DNA from: Candidatus Bathyarchaeota archaeon
GTDB taxonomy: Archaea > Thermoproteota > Bathyarchaeia > TCS64
Direction: 5' to 3'
Length of the DNA stretch: 8,775 nucleotides
NCBI GenBank assembly: GCA_013619005.1
Contig: JABXKY010000285.1
Span: 1-8,775 of the forward strand
A program made the position numbers and the translations under genes. The notes below the pieces were generated by a model. It was not told the DNA's origin, made no database searches, and was given only the letters and a program-made list of their open reading frames with translations. Below, piece by piece: positions 1 through 7,242 of the stretch. Each line of letters begins with the position of its first letter. Within the stretch, counting starts at the first letter, position 1.

Positions 1-1245
1 GACCTGGTTTGTCCTCTTGTTCCTGTCGTAGGCGATGACCACGCCGGGCTTCACCGTGACTATGTTGGAGGCGCCCCTGCTCTGCTCCAGCATAGTATCA
101 AGCATATGCCCCACGTCCCACGGGTCCTCAGGAGCCCCATTCACGTAGATAATGCCGTCCTCGTCCAGCTTTTCCTCCCTGACGAGAAAGTCCAGCAGGC
201 TCAGCTCGTTGCTCAGCAGCTTGGGCGCCCCATTGTCGTTGATGTAGACGCCCGTTCTCCCGAGGGCCTTGAAGTGCTCCGGACGCACAAGGGGACCGAT
301 GGGTCTGCCGTGTTCAACGCTCTGCCTCACGATGGCCTCAAGGGTCTTGAGAAGCAACTTCTTTGGTGGATAGTTCTTGAGGAGCTCTGTATCGTAGATG
401 TAGGGCATCACCAGCGCCTTGTCCTTGTCGGGATAGTTGATGGTCACGTCAAGGTGCATGTAGTCGACGGCGGGGAAATCGGCCAAGTTCACGGCGCAGA
501 TATACTTTAGCTCCCCGTCCTTGTCGGCCTCGAAAAGCCTCTTCGCTGTCTCAACGACGCCCGTGACGGTACTCCTCTGACCGACCCCGATGGCGATGGT
601 CTCCTCATCCACGATGTGGGTGTCGCCGCCCTCAACGCAGGGAGGCTCGCTGAAGACTCCTAGGGTCTCGTTGGCATCGAACACGATCTCGGTCTTCTCG
701 CGTAGCACCGGGTCGTACTCGTAGCAGAGCTTGACTACCCTGGGCTCGTAGAGCCTGCTATATCGCCTCATGTTGCAGATGACGGTTCCAACCTGTGTGG
801 TGAAGCTGGTGTCCCTGGTGTATGTCCAGCTGGTCCGCCTGTGATCGGGCAATACAACCTCCTCGGTCACCGGATCGTAGAACGGCCTTGAGGGGAACCC
901 CCACATCAATGTGTCTACCGTGAGGTCCTCGGGATCAGGCTGTGCTGGCATCCCCATCCAGACATCGTCCACCATCTGGCCTAGCTCGGCAACCGTGGCG
1001 TCCTCGATGATCTTTCCAAGCATCTCCTTGACCTCGAAGACCTTGACACCCTCGCCCTTGAGTATCTTGGGCAACTGGAGCCATTGCTCGTGGCCCGGGT
1101 CCATCTGTGCGTGGGGATCCCTTGGTACGTTATGGGTGTTGGACTCGACGCCGGCGAAGGGCATCCGCTTTGTCCATAGCTGCTCGGTGCTATCCTGTAT
1201 CAAAACCGCGTTGAGTCTGCCTGACTCGGATTTGACTGTCCACAT
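1..1245 (-). CDS. arcA: Arginine deiminase, 3' end cut by the window edge
   Basis: Arginine deiminase hydrolyses L-arginine to citrulline and ammonia, the first step of the arginine deiminase energy pathway; it is cytosolic. The 415 residues visible show the guanidine-modifying fold. TRD at 143-145 supplies the substrate-binding Asp (D145). EGGD is at 205-208 (E205), followed by an I-x-IGVGQRST stretch like the family's 'iG.seRT'. HLD at 264-266 supplies the catalytic His and second Asp. GVVIAYDRNKRTN at 401-413 matches the family's 'PGVV.gYDRN..TN'. The nucleophilic Cys normally lies about 40 residues further on, so it falls outside the window. ATG 1245 is the only possible start: an in-frame TAA lies eight codons upstream with no start codon between, and no Shine-Dalgarno is obvious. 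The His-to-YDRN spacing is roughly 50 residues longer than I recall for bacterial enzymes. GC is near 58%, against about 48% for the operon next door. Carbamoyltransferase and carbamate kinase partners are not in the window. The family call is firm; the exact substrate is inferred. Confidence 0.88.
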   Translation of the reverse strand, partial: MWTVKSESGRLNAVLIQDSTEQLWTKRMPFAGVESNTHNVPRDPHAQMDPGHEQWLQLPKILKGEGVKVFEVKEMLGKIIEDATVAELGQMVDDVWMGMPAQPDPEDLTVDTLMWGFPSRPFYDPVTEEVVLPDHRRTSWTYTRDTSFTTQVGTVICNMRRYSRLYEPRVVKLCYEYDPVLREKTEIVFDANETLGVFSEPPCVEGGDTHIVDEETIAIGVGQRSTVTGVVETAKRLFEADKDGELKYICAVNLADFPAVDYMHLDVTINYPDKDKALVMPYIYDTELLKNYPPKKLLLKTLEAIVRQSVEHGRPIGPLVRPEHFKALGRTGVYINDNGAPKLLSNELSLLDFLVREEKLDEDGIIYVNGAPEDPWDVGHMLDTMLEQSRGASNIVTVKPGVVIAYDRNKRTNQV

Positions 1246-1492
1246 AGTATCTTCTTGGCGGCGGCGGTTTTAGGATTTGCGGGGACCGTTAATAGGGATT
1301 AGTTATAGTTACCCTTGATGAATGAAACTAACTTGCTTCGTTTCCGTAACTATGCAGAGTTGATAATACATAAGTTTAGTCCATCAATACAAGCATTGTT
1401 GTGTTCGTTTGTGACAAAACCCGTTTTAACGTCTCTCAGCTAAAAACAGACAAGTAAAAGAATAAAACTACCACAACGGAGTAAGGGGCAGA
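1246..1492. promoter_or_regulatory. Divergent promoter region between arcA and the transglutaminase-like operon
   Basis: This AT-rich 247-nt gap separates two genes read in opposite directions and so must hold both promoters. I see no open gene in it. For arcA (minus strand), TATA-like tracts are CTATAACT (about 1303-1310) and CTATTAAC (about 1288-1295), 45-65 nt before the ATG. For the operon (plus strand), candidates are GATAATACATAA (about 1362-1373), TAAAAACA (1441-1448) and AATAAAAC (1461-1468). None is strong enough to choose. No -35/-10 bacterial pair stands out, which fits archaeal TATA/BRE promoters. The exact elements are guesses; the role of the region follows from gene layout. Confidence 0.55.
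1305..1353. repeat. Nested inverted repeat in the divergent intergenic region
   Basis: The outer arms ATAGTTAC (1305-1312) and GTAACTAT (1346-1353) are perfect 8-bp reverse complements. Inside them, GAAAC (1324-1328) and GTTTC (1340-1344) form a second 5-bp pair around an 11-nt loop. The structure is lopsided: 11 unpaired bases on the left side between the two stems and only one on the right. It could be a protein-binding operator serving either divergent gene, or a leader RNA structure if transcribed. It is not followed by a T tract, so it does not look like a terminator. Confidence 0.4.
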
Positions 1493-1495
1493 TTG
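1478..1495 (+). promoter_or_regulatory. Ribosome-binding region deciding the TTG start of the transglutaminase-like gene
   Basis: GGAG (1478-1481) lies 11 nt and AAGGGG (1483-1488) 4 nt before a TTG codon at 1493. An in-frame TAA at 1463-1465 closes the frame upstream, and no other start codon lies between it and the TTG. The next ATG in frame is residue 20, inside the membrane segment, and would remove the basic n-region MKRYLR. TTG is therefore the best start. Confidence 0.55.
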
Positions 1496-3604
1496 AAACG
1501 TTATCTGCGACTCGTTGCCCTATTGGTAGTGCTGACCCTGAGCGTAGGTATGCTCTCGTCGGCGATCTACATACTGGGAGACATAACTAGATTAGATCTA
1601 GATGAAAGTAGTTCTGTTTCATCCAAAGGGCTCTCCGAGGCTCAGAGTTTAAGTGGAGGTGAGCAGCAGGCAGAGGTCGGTTTCGAGCAGCAGAAACCAA
1701 AAGGCCCAGTGCTTATGATAAAGTTCTCTACGAGAAACAAGTATCTGCGGAGATACGCGGCGTATAATTACAGCTATGGTTTCTGGAACAAGCCAGTCGA
1801 CATCGAGTCCATTAACTATCACGGGCAATTGATTCCGCTGAACCCATCCTGGCCAAGAACTTATGCTCAGGTCCAGTTCCAAGTGAACCCTCTGGCAAAC
1901 CTCACTGGGCACATACTTACTGCACAGAATACAGATAACATACGATTCAACGATACGATCCAATATTACGAGGAGATACAGAGTTTTGAGGCCACGGAAC
2001 AATACGATGACCCGTACTGGGTAAGCTACAAACTTTACGAGTATAGCGATGCAGCCCTCAGGGCAAGTCAGGCAATAGGTCCCCCTGAGGCGCTTGAAGT
2101 CCCAAGGGACCTAGTATCGGACTTTACTATACTCGCGGAAAGGATCGTTGAGGGAGAGTCAACCGATTACGGGAAGCTGGTAGCCATTAGAGATTATCTT
2201 ATCGAGAATTATGAGTGGGATGAAGAGTTCACATCAGCGCCTTCAACGATTGACCCTATAAGATGGTTCCTGTACAACGAGAGAGCTGGTGTAGGTAGTC
2301 ACTTCAACAGCGCCTTCATCATGTTGGCTAGGTGCCTCGGAATCCCCATGAGGGCTGTGATAGGCTACACCGTTGATGCCCAGATGGAGATCCAGTATGT
2401 GATGCCCCAACAAGCATACATGTGGGCAGAGACGGAGTTTGAGAACTTAGGCTGGGTCACTATAGACGCCTCTCCCAATAATTACATGGATAGCGATGTC
2501 AACATAACGATGCAGACTACGGTGACCAATATCACTGGAAACGACCCAATTGCCATCAGAGGAAAACAGTTCAATGTCTGGGGAACAGTGGAGACCCTTA
2601 ATGGTTCTGCAGTAACGGAGAGCCAGGTAGAGATCATGCTCAAGGTGAATAAGACTGATGTTGACGAGACAGCTCTAATCGTGGGTGTCGGCTTCATCGA
2701 GGCTGGGTTGTTCAACGTCACCTGCGACGCCACTCCAGAGATACTGGTGGGAGACTATAACCTGATAGCGCACACATTGGAGACGCTGAAATATAGGGAA
2801 TCATGGAGCGACCCACCCATTAAGGTGATGGCTGAGACCATTGTCAAGATCACTGGGCCTAGACAAGTTTACCAGGGAAAGAACATCACATATAGAGGAA
2901 GTATAATTGACTCCAGCGATGGGAATCCCGTGGTTAACGCCTCTTTGCATATCAACTACCTAGACCAGGTGCTAACCCTAACAAGTGACGAAAATGGGAA
3001 GGTTACCTTTATAGCCATGTTTCCTGAGAACGGGAAGACCAATATGAGCCTCAGCATGTTCGAGGCCATGTACTACCTAGGATCGGAGACAAATATGGGA
3101 ATCACGGTAATTGTACCTCCTCCGGATGCCTCTAACATTATCTCTCTGCTGTTCTCTTTCCCGTATAACATAGGGGTAGCATTATCCTCTGCAATCGGAG
3201 TGGGGTTCTACGCCGCCAAGAGAAACAGACGAATGAAGGAGGAATTTGTAGTAGAAGAGCCCAGAGCCAGAGTACAGCCCAAACGGGAGTACATCGGATA
3301 TGAAGACGGCGTTCCATTAGAGTACACAAGCTACGAAGAGGGCATAGTGAAGCTTTTCAACAGGTTCTATGTCTCCATGCAGAGAATATATCCAGACATC
3401 GATGAAACCATGACCCCCAGGGAGTTCCAATACGTACTCATTGAGAGGATGCCGATGCATGCAGACGCATTGCTGGAGGACCTAGTTTCAAGCTACGAGA
3501 TAGCCATGTATAGTAACATAGCGCTGAGTCAGGAGGACTTTAAGCGTACAAACGCGACAATAGAGCTACTAATTGAGTTGATGAAGAGTGGAAGCAGAGA
3601 CTAG
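1493..3604 (+). CDS. Membrane-anchored transglutaminase-like protein with DUF4129 tail; catalytic Cys and His replaced
   Basis: A 703-residue TgpA-like protein and first gene of the operon. Segments in order: membrane segment or uncleaved signal at 5-28; extracellular region with a 'YLRRYAAYNYSYGFW' stretch (84-98) typical of the part before the core; transglutaminase core about 215-328 (IRDYLIENY, then FNSAFIMLARCLGIPMRAVIGY, then WAETEFENLGWVTIDASP); two Ig-like beta regions about 340-540; second membrane segment 549-575 followed by KRNRR; cytoplasmic DUF4129-like helical domain about 614-700 (TPREFQYVL). Active family members use Cys-His-Asp. Aligning GVGSHFNSAF with the usual GYCxxFASAF puts Gly268 at the Cys position. 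Aligning YMWAE with HAWAE puts Tyr309 at the His position. Only Asp325 remains, so it is probably not an enzyme. Eleven N-x-S/T sites lie in the ectodomain. It overlaps the next gene by 17 nt, indicating translational coupling. The family call is firm; loss of activity is inferred. Confidence 0.85.
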   Translation: MKRYLRLVALLVVLTLSVGMLSSAIYILGDITRLDLDESSSVSSKGLSEAQSLSGGEQQAEVGFEQQKPKGPVLMIKFSTRNKYLRRYAAYNYSYGFWNKPVDIESINYHGQLIPLNPSWPRTYAQVQFQVNPLANLTGHILTAQNTDNIRFNDTIQYYEEIQSFEATEQYDDPYWVSYKLYEYSDAALRASQAIGPPEALEVPRDLVSDFTILAERIVEGESTDYGKLVAIRDYLIENYEWDEEFTSAPSTIDPIRWFLYNERAGVGSHFNSAFIMLARCLGIPMRAVIGYTVDAQMEIQYVMPQQAYMWAETEFENLGWVTIDASPNNYMDSDVNITMQTTVTNITGNDPIAIRGKQFNVWGTVETLNGSAVTESQVEIMLKVNKTDVDETALIVGVGFIEAGLFNVTCDATPEILVGDYNLIAHTLETLKYRESWSDPPIKVMAETIVKITGPRQVYQGKNITYRGSIIDSSDGNPVVNASLHINYLDQVLTLTSDENGKVTFIAMFPENGKTNMSLSMFEAMYYLGSETNMGITVIVPPPDASNIISLLFSFPYNIGVALSSAIGVGFYAAKRNRRMKEEFVVEEPRARVQPKREYIGYEDGVPLEYTSYEEGIVKLFNRFYVSMQRIYPDIDETMTPREFQYVLIERMPMHADALLEDLVSSYEIAMYSNIALSQEDFKRTNATIELLIELMKSGSRD

Positions 3605-4814
3605 AAGCGGGTTAATACGGGCCACTGTGGCATATTCTGTCGTTGCGGTAATATTAGGAATATTTAGCTTCGGCTCAACCCTAACAGTGGGAGAACTAGG
3701 AAGCTTTCTACCGTATCTACCACCTGATCTTTCACAAGCTGGGGTCTATGTATTATTTGTACCGTTACTGGTGGGGATTAGCCTCTTCTATGTTTCAATA
3801 ATCATTGGGGTACTATATGAGGGCGTCATTACTAGTGTAATAATAAGCGGTCTCTACGCAGGTGGCTTCTCGTCATTCATCGTCGTGTTCATGATCATGC
3901 AGCCCATGAGTGAATCCACCCAAGTTGCTGGATACCTGTTCATGGGAACGTTCGCCATCTACTTCATCTACTCAATAATATCAGTCATCGCCGAGTTGCG
4001 GGACCAGCTATACCTCAGAGTTATTTCTGGAGCACTAGCAATATTCATCGTCGGCCAGGTCTGCATCCAGCTTGTGAACCTTTTCATGATCATGCCAGGT
4101 GTGCCTGAGTCGGAACAGGTGACCCTAATAAAAGAGATGCTAAACATAGGTTTCGGTGTCGCATCTGGGATAACCCTCATTGGAATATTCAAGGACAGCA
4201 AGAACGTATACTTGGCCCAGTTAGGGGGAATCGCTTCGAACTACTTCTTCGTGACATCGCTAAGTCTCATCGGCACACTGTACATCAACTTTATCGGAGG
4301 CAGGCTCACAGATGTCAACCCCGTTATTAAGCAGCTCAGTCCATACGTTGAATGGACGGGCATCGTGATTGTAGGGGCCTTCATCTTCACAGTGATGAGG
4401 AGGGGGATGGATGAGTCCATGATGGTCCCCACTGAACTGGGTGACTGGGGCAAGCACATCCAGGATACCAGTAGCACGAAAGGAAAACAACTCAAGGACT
4501 TCACTGAGATAATACACGAGTTCTTGGATAAGGGGCAAAAGGAAAGCCTCATAGTCAAGTTATTCAGGTTTCTCAACGAGAATAGGGCATCCGAGCCCGA
4601 GATGGGCCATAGTCTAAAGGAGCTCATCGACTATGAAGACCAGAAGCACCCCCACTTCGCAAAGAGAGGCGCAAGTAAAAAGGTAGATGAGAACAACCAA
4701 GAACGAAGGATGCAGGTACTAGCACGCACAGTTCAGTACATAAATGCGCTGGGCCTCGGCGCGTATAGAGACACGGGGCAGAACCAAGTGACAGAGGAGA
4801 TTAAGGAGAATTAG
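3588..4814 (+). CDS. Polytopic membrane protein with soluble C-terminal tail, function unknown
   Basis: I do not recognise this 408-residue family. About eight hydrophobic segments can be seen (about 12-32, 52-78, 80-104, 113-136, 143-168, 183-201, 208-236 and 254-270). RRGMDE follows, then a hydrophilic tail of about 135 residues (272-408) rich in Lys, Glu and Asp; by the positive-inside rule this tail is probably cytoplasmic. Helical stretches around 300-330 (DFTEIIHEFLDKG, LIVKLFRFLNEN) and 370-392 could bind a partner. The start is GTG 3588: an in-frame TGA at 3582-3584 excludes anything earlier, and later starts would cut the N-terminus of the first membrane segment. It overlaps the transglutaminase-like gene by 17 nt and ends 2 nt before the MoxR gene, so it is probably made together with both. 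A scaffold linking the surface protein to the MoxR ATPase is a guess from position only. Confidence 0.75.
   Translation: MEAETRSGLIRATVAYSVVAVILGIFSFGSTLTVGELGSFLPYLPPDLSQAGVYVLFVPLLVGISLFYVSIIIGVLYEGVITSVIISGLYAGGFSSFIVVFMIMQPMSESTQVAGYLFMGTFAIYFIYSIISVIAELRDQLYLRVISGALAIFIVGQVCIQLVNLFMIMPGVPESEQVTLIKEMLNIGFGVASGITLIGIFKDSKNVYLAQLGGIASNYFFVTSLSLIGTLYINFIGGRLTDVNPVIKQLSPYVEWTGIVIVGAFIFTVMRRGMDESMMVPTELGDWGKHIQDTSSTKGKQLKDFTEIIHEFLDKGQKESLIVKLFRFLNENRASEPEMGHSLKELIDYEDQKHPHFAKRGASKKVDENNQERRMQVLARTVQYINALGLGAYRDTGQNQVTEEIKEN
4803..4808 (+). promoter_or_regulatory. Shine-Dalgarno of the MoxR ATPase gene
   Basis: AAGGAG lies within the last codons of the preceding gene, 8 nt before ATG 4817. 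This is the clearest ribosome-binding site in the window. It favours ATG 4817 over the in-frame ATG at 4826, which would sit 17 nt away. Confidence 0.7.
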
Positions 4815-4816
4815 AA

Positions 4817-5803
4817 ATGCAAGCAATGCACGTTGACAGAGTAAGAGCGATCAGCAACGCCATACTAGAGGGCCTTGGGAAGGTCTACGTCGGCAAAAGA
4901 ATGACGCTCACAAAGATGATGGCGGCAAGCTTCGCCAACGGCCACGTCCTTTTCGAGGACTATCCTGGCCTGGGAAAAACGCTTCTAGCCAAGTTATTCT
5001 CAAGGATCATCGGATGCCAGTGGAGCAGGGTCCAGTTCACACCAGACTTGATGCCAGCGGATATTCTAGGCACAAAGGTATGGAATATGAAGGACCAGAC
5101 GTTCAGCCTCGAACGGGGCCCAATATTCACGAACGTGCTGCTGGCCGACGAGATCAATAGAAGTCCACCCAAGACACAGGCTGGCCTCCTTGAGGCCATG
5201 GAGGAGCGACAGGTCACTATTGAAGGCGAAACCTACAAGCTTACCAAGCCATTCATCGTAATAGCGACTCAGAACCCCATCGAGATGGAGGGAACATACC
5301 CTCTTCCAGAGGCCCAGATGGACAGGTTCTTGCTCAAGATGAGTATGGGTTATGTAGAGACACTGAATCAAGAGAGCTTGATACTTAAGAGGAGAATTTT
5401 CTGGAAGCAGGACGACCCGACCCAACTCATACAGCCTGTTACCAACCAACAGACCTTCAGGGCTGTTCAGGATTATATCGAGGAGCGTATCTACGTCGAT
5501 GACAAGATCATCGAGTATATTAGTCAGATCACCAGGGAGACTAGGAAACACCCGGTGGTGGAGGTCGGAGCAAGCCCCAGAGGAGGACTAGCCCTGCTCA
5601 AAGTAGCTAGGTCTCACGCAGCAATTACAGGTAGGGCTTTCGTAACACCTGATGACGTTAAAATGTTCGTCCACGACGCCCTCAGCCACAGAATCATCAT
5701 GAAGATGGAGTACATCTTGGAGGGGAGTTTCAGTGTTGATGCCGTCCTCAACGAGATCCTCGAAAACATAGAGGTACCAAAAGAGTTCGTGGGAAAAAGG
5801 TAG
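4817..5803 (+). CDS. MoxR-family AAA+ ATPase
   Basis: A 328-residue cytosolic AAA+ ATPase of the MoxR group, a normal full length. Motifs in order: Walker A EDYPGLGKT (47-55; K54, T55); Walker B LLADEINRSPP (108-118; D111, E112) leading into the family hallmark LLEAMEERQVTI; sensor 1 ATQNPIEMEGTYPLPEAQ (150-167; N153) with a likely arginine finger at R170 in MDRF; sensor 2 GASPRGG (251-257; R255); then the C-terminal lid helices (ITGRAFVTPDDV). All ATPase residues are present, so it should hydrolyse ATP. Family members act as chaperone-like remodellers that activate or mature partners, often vWA-fold proteins. The gene directly downstream encodes such a partner type (DUF58), and the genes upstream supply membrane and surface components. 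Spacing is 2 nt on the left and 5 nt on the right. Family is certain; the client is inferred. Confidence 0.95.
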   Translation: MQAMHVDRVRAISNAILEGLGKVYVGKRMTLTKMMAASFANGHVLFEDYPGLGKTLLAKLFSRIIGCQWSRVQFTPDLMPADILGTKVWNMKDQTFSLERGPIFTNVLLADEINRSPPKTQAGLLEAMEERQVTIEGETYKLTKPFIVIATQNPIEMEGTYPLPEAQMDRFLLKMSMGYVETLNQESLILKRRIFWKQDDPTQLIQPVTNQQTFRAVQDYIEERIYVDDKIIEYISQITRETRKHPVVEVGASPRGGLALLKVARSHAAITGRAFVTPDDVKMFVHDALSHRIIMKMEYILEGSFSVDAVLNEILENIEVPKEFVGKR

Positions 5804-5808
5804 AAGCA

Positions 5809-7242
5809 ATGCTTACCAGGGACACGCTTGAGCTCATTGTCACGGCAATCGTGTACATAGTGTTAGGTATGTTCCTGGGAAACATTATTCTTATCACTCT
5901 CGGTCTCGCTCCCATCATATTTCTATCAATAGCAGTTATCATCGGGCAGCCCACGGTATCTCACGTTGAACGAATCGGCAAAGACCTAAAGATCAATGTG
6001 GACGCCAAGATAAGCGATAGCTTACAAATCAATTTAGAGGGTGGTCCTGGGCTTGTGACTGTAAGCGATACACTGCCCGTTAGCTTTGCTCTCGAGGAGG
6101 GAAATAACTTCAAGGCGGTATGGAAGGGTTTGAACGCCAAGACAATAGACCTGAGCTACACAGCGCAATGCGCCAAGAGGGGATACTTCGACCTCAGAGA
6201 GGTCACATATGAAGTACGCCACCCACTCCAAGTCAACGCCAACACATTGGGAGTGCTAAACTCAAAGAGAGCAATAATAGTTCAGCCTCACCCACTCTTC
6301 GTCAGGAAGATAAAGAACCACAAGAGCGTCAGCAGGATACCCATGCCAATGGATGCTCGTTTCAGGTTCGGGATCCCCACCACTGATTTCAAGGATATGA
6401 GGGATTACGTGCCAGGGGATAACTATAGGTCTATCAACTGGAAAGCGTCGGCCAAGCGCCTAAGCAGGGGTAACAGCAAATTCGTAATCAATGATTACGA
6501 GAAGGAGGGAAAGAAGGTTGTCTGGATCTTCCTTGACAGCGGGGTTCACATGGCACTAGGTACCACGGTGAACAACACAATGGAGTACGCCATCAGAGCT
6601 GCTTTAGGGTTCACTAATTTTTATATCGAGCGCGACTGCAAGGTTGGGTTCTGTGTATATAACCATGATGCTACCCAGTGGGAGGGCCCGTTCACAAACA
6701 GGAACCCAGTGGAGGTTGGAGAGTTGAACCTCGATCAGATAGAGGTAAATGTACCAACTGGAACAGATGACGTAAAACCTCATATTCATAGGGAACAGAC
6801 GAGGGTTCTTTACCCGGACACGGGCAAGCGACAGCAGTACAAGATAACCCGCGAGATGCTATACGTAGACATCAAGTACAGCACAGAGAGCCTCAGAGAG
6901 GCCATCCACAACTGCAGGAGATACATAGTAGGCACACAGCCACTATTTTTGGTTATTACGATGGTGGAAGCAGCACACCTGCAAGGAATCCAAAATGGTA
7001 TAAAGGAGCTTCACAAGTACATGGGCAGGATCGGGGGCAAGCCTAGTATCATCTTGTTCAACGTTCAAGGCTACAACGTCGCTGCGCAGACTGAAGCGGA
7101 GAAAGTGGCAGCTGGCTTCCTCACATATCACACAAGGCCCTATTATGAGATCCTTAGAGGCATGGGCTGTACGGTTCTAAACTGGGACCCGATAGAGGAA
7201 AGCTTTGCAAACGCCCTTCAGAGGCAGAAGGTGAGCGGATGA
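5809..7242 (+). CDS. DUF58-family protein (vWA-like fold) with two N-terminal membrane segments
   Basis: A 477-residue DUF58 protein, the usual genetic partner of MoxR. A hydrophobic hairpin at about 8-47 anchors it in the membrane. Residues 52-150 form a beta-rich region typical of the family's N-terminal part. The DUF58 signature FKDMRDYVPGDNYRSINW lies at 194-211, followed by KASAKR. The vWA-like domain begins at VVWIFLDSGVHM (237-248). In many members this strand carries DxSxS of a metal-ion-dependent adhesion site; here it reads D243-S-G-V-H, so only the first Asp fits, and the later strand LFLVITMV (379-386) lacks the acidic residue often seen there. Metal binding is therefore doubtful. 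ATG 5809 follows the MoxR stop by 5 nt, with AAAGG 8 nt before it. The end overlaps the next start in an ATGA. It probably works at the inner membrane face with the MoxR ATPase. Confidence 0.9.
   Translation: MLTRDTLELIVTAIVYIVLGMFLGNIILITLGLAPIIFLSIAVIIGQPTVSHVERIGKDLKINVDAKISDSLQINLEGGPGLVTVSDTLPVSFALEEGNNFKAVWKGLNAKTIDLSYTAQCAKRGYFDLREVTYEVRHPLQVNANTLGVLNSKRAIIVQPHPLFVRKIKNHKSVSRIPMPMDARFRFGIPTTDFKDMRDYVPGDNYRSINWKASAKRLSRGNSKFVINDYEKEGKKVVWIFLDSGVHMALGTTVNNTMEYAIRAALGFTNFYIERDCKVGFCVYNHDATQWEGPFTNRNPVEVGELNLDQIEVNVPTGTDDVKPHIHREQTRVLYPDTGKRQQYKITREMLYVDIKYSTESLREAIHNCRRYIVGTQPLFLVITMVEAAHLQGIQNGIKELHKYMGRIGGKPSIILFNVQGYNVAAQTEAEKVAAGFLTYHTRPYYEILRGMGCTVLNWDPIEESFANALQRQKVSG

Noticed and set aside
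106..510. Plus-strand open frame opposite arcA
   Set aside because: It lies antisense to a continuous minus-strand frame with recognisable arginine deiminase motifs. Its own translation has no domain pattern and is low-complexity in Val/His.
911..1273. Second plus-strand open frame over the start of arcA
   Set aside because: Antisense shadow, Ser/Thr-rich with no recognisable fold; the opposite strand encodes the conserved N-terminal half of arginine deiminase.
1246..1492. tRNA, CRISPR repeat or small RNA gene in the intergenic gap
   Set aside because: I saw no cloverleaf consensus (no GTTCRANNC-like loop), no regularly spaced long direct repeats, and no terminator-like stem with a T tract.
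2270..2330. Sequencing error or frameshift as the reason for the missing catalytic Cys
   Set aside because: Flanking family-conserved residues (ERAG before, HFNSAF after) stay in the same frame with correct spacing. Gly268 is GGT and would need only one base change from TGT, but the His position is independently changed, so a single error cannot explain both.
4241..4627. Minus-strand open frames inside the operon, such as this one and 5066-5551
   Set aside because: They lie inside genes with clear membrane or AAA+ signatures on the plus strand; their translations show no family motifs and they have no ribosome-binding sites or promoters of their own.
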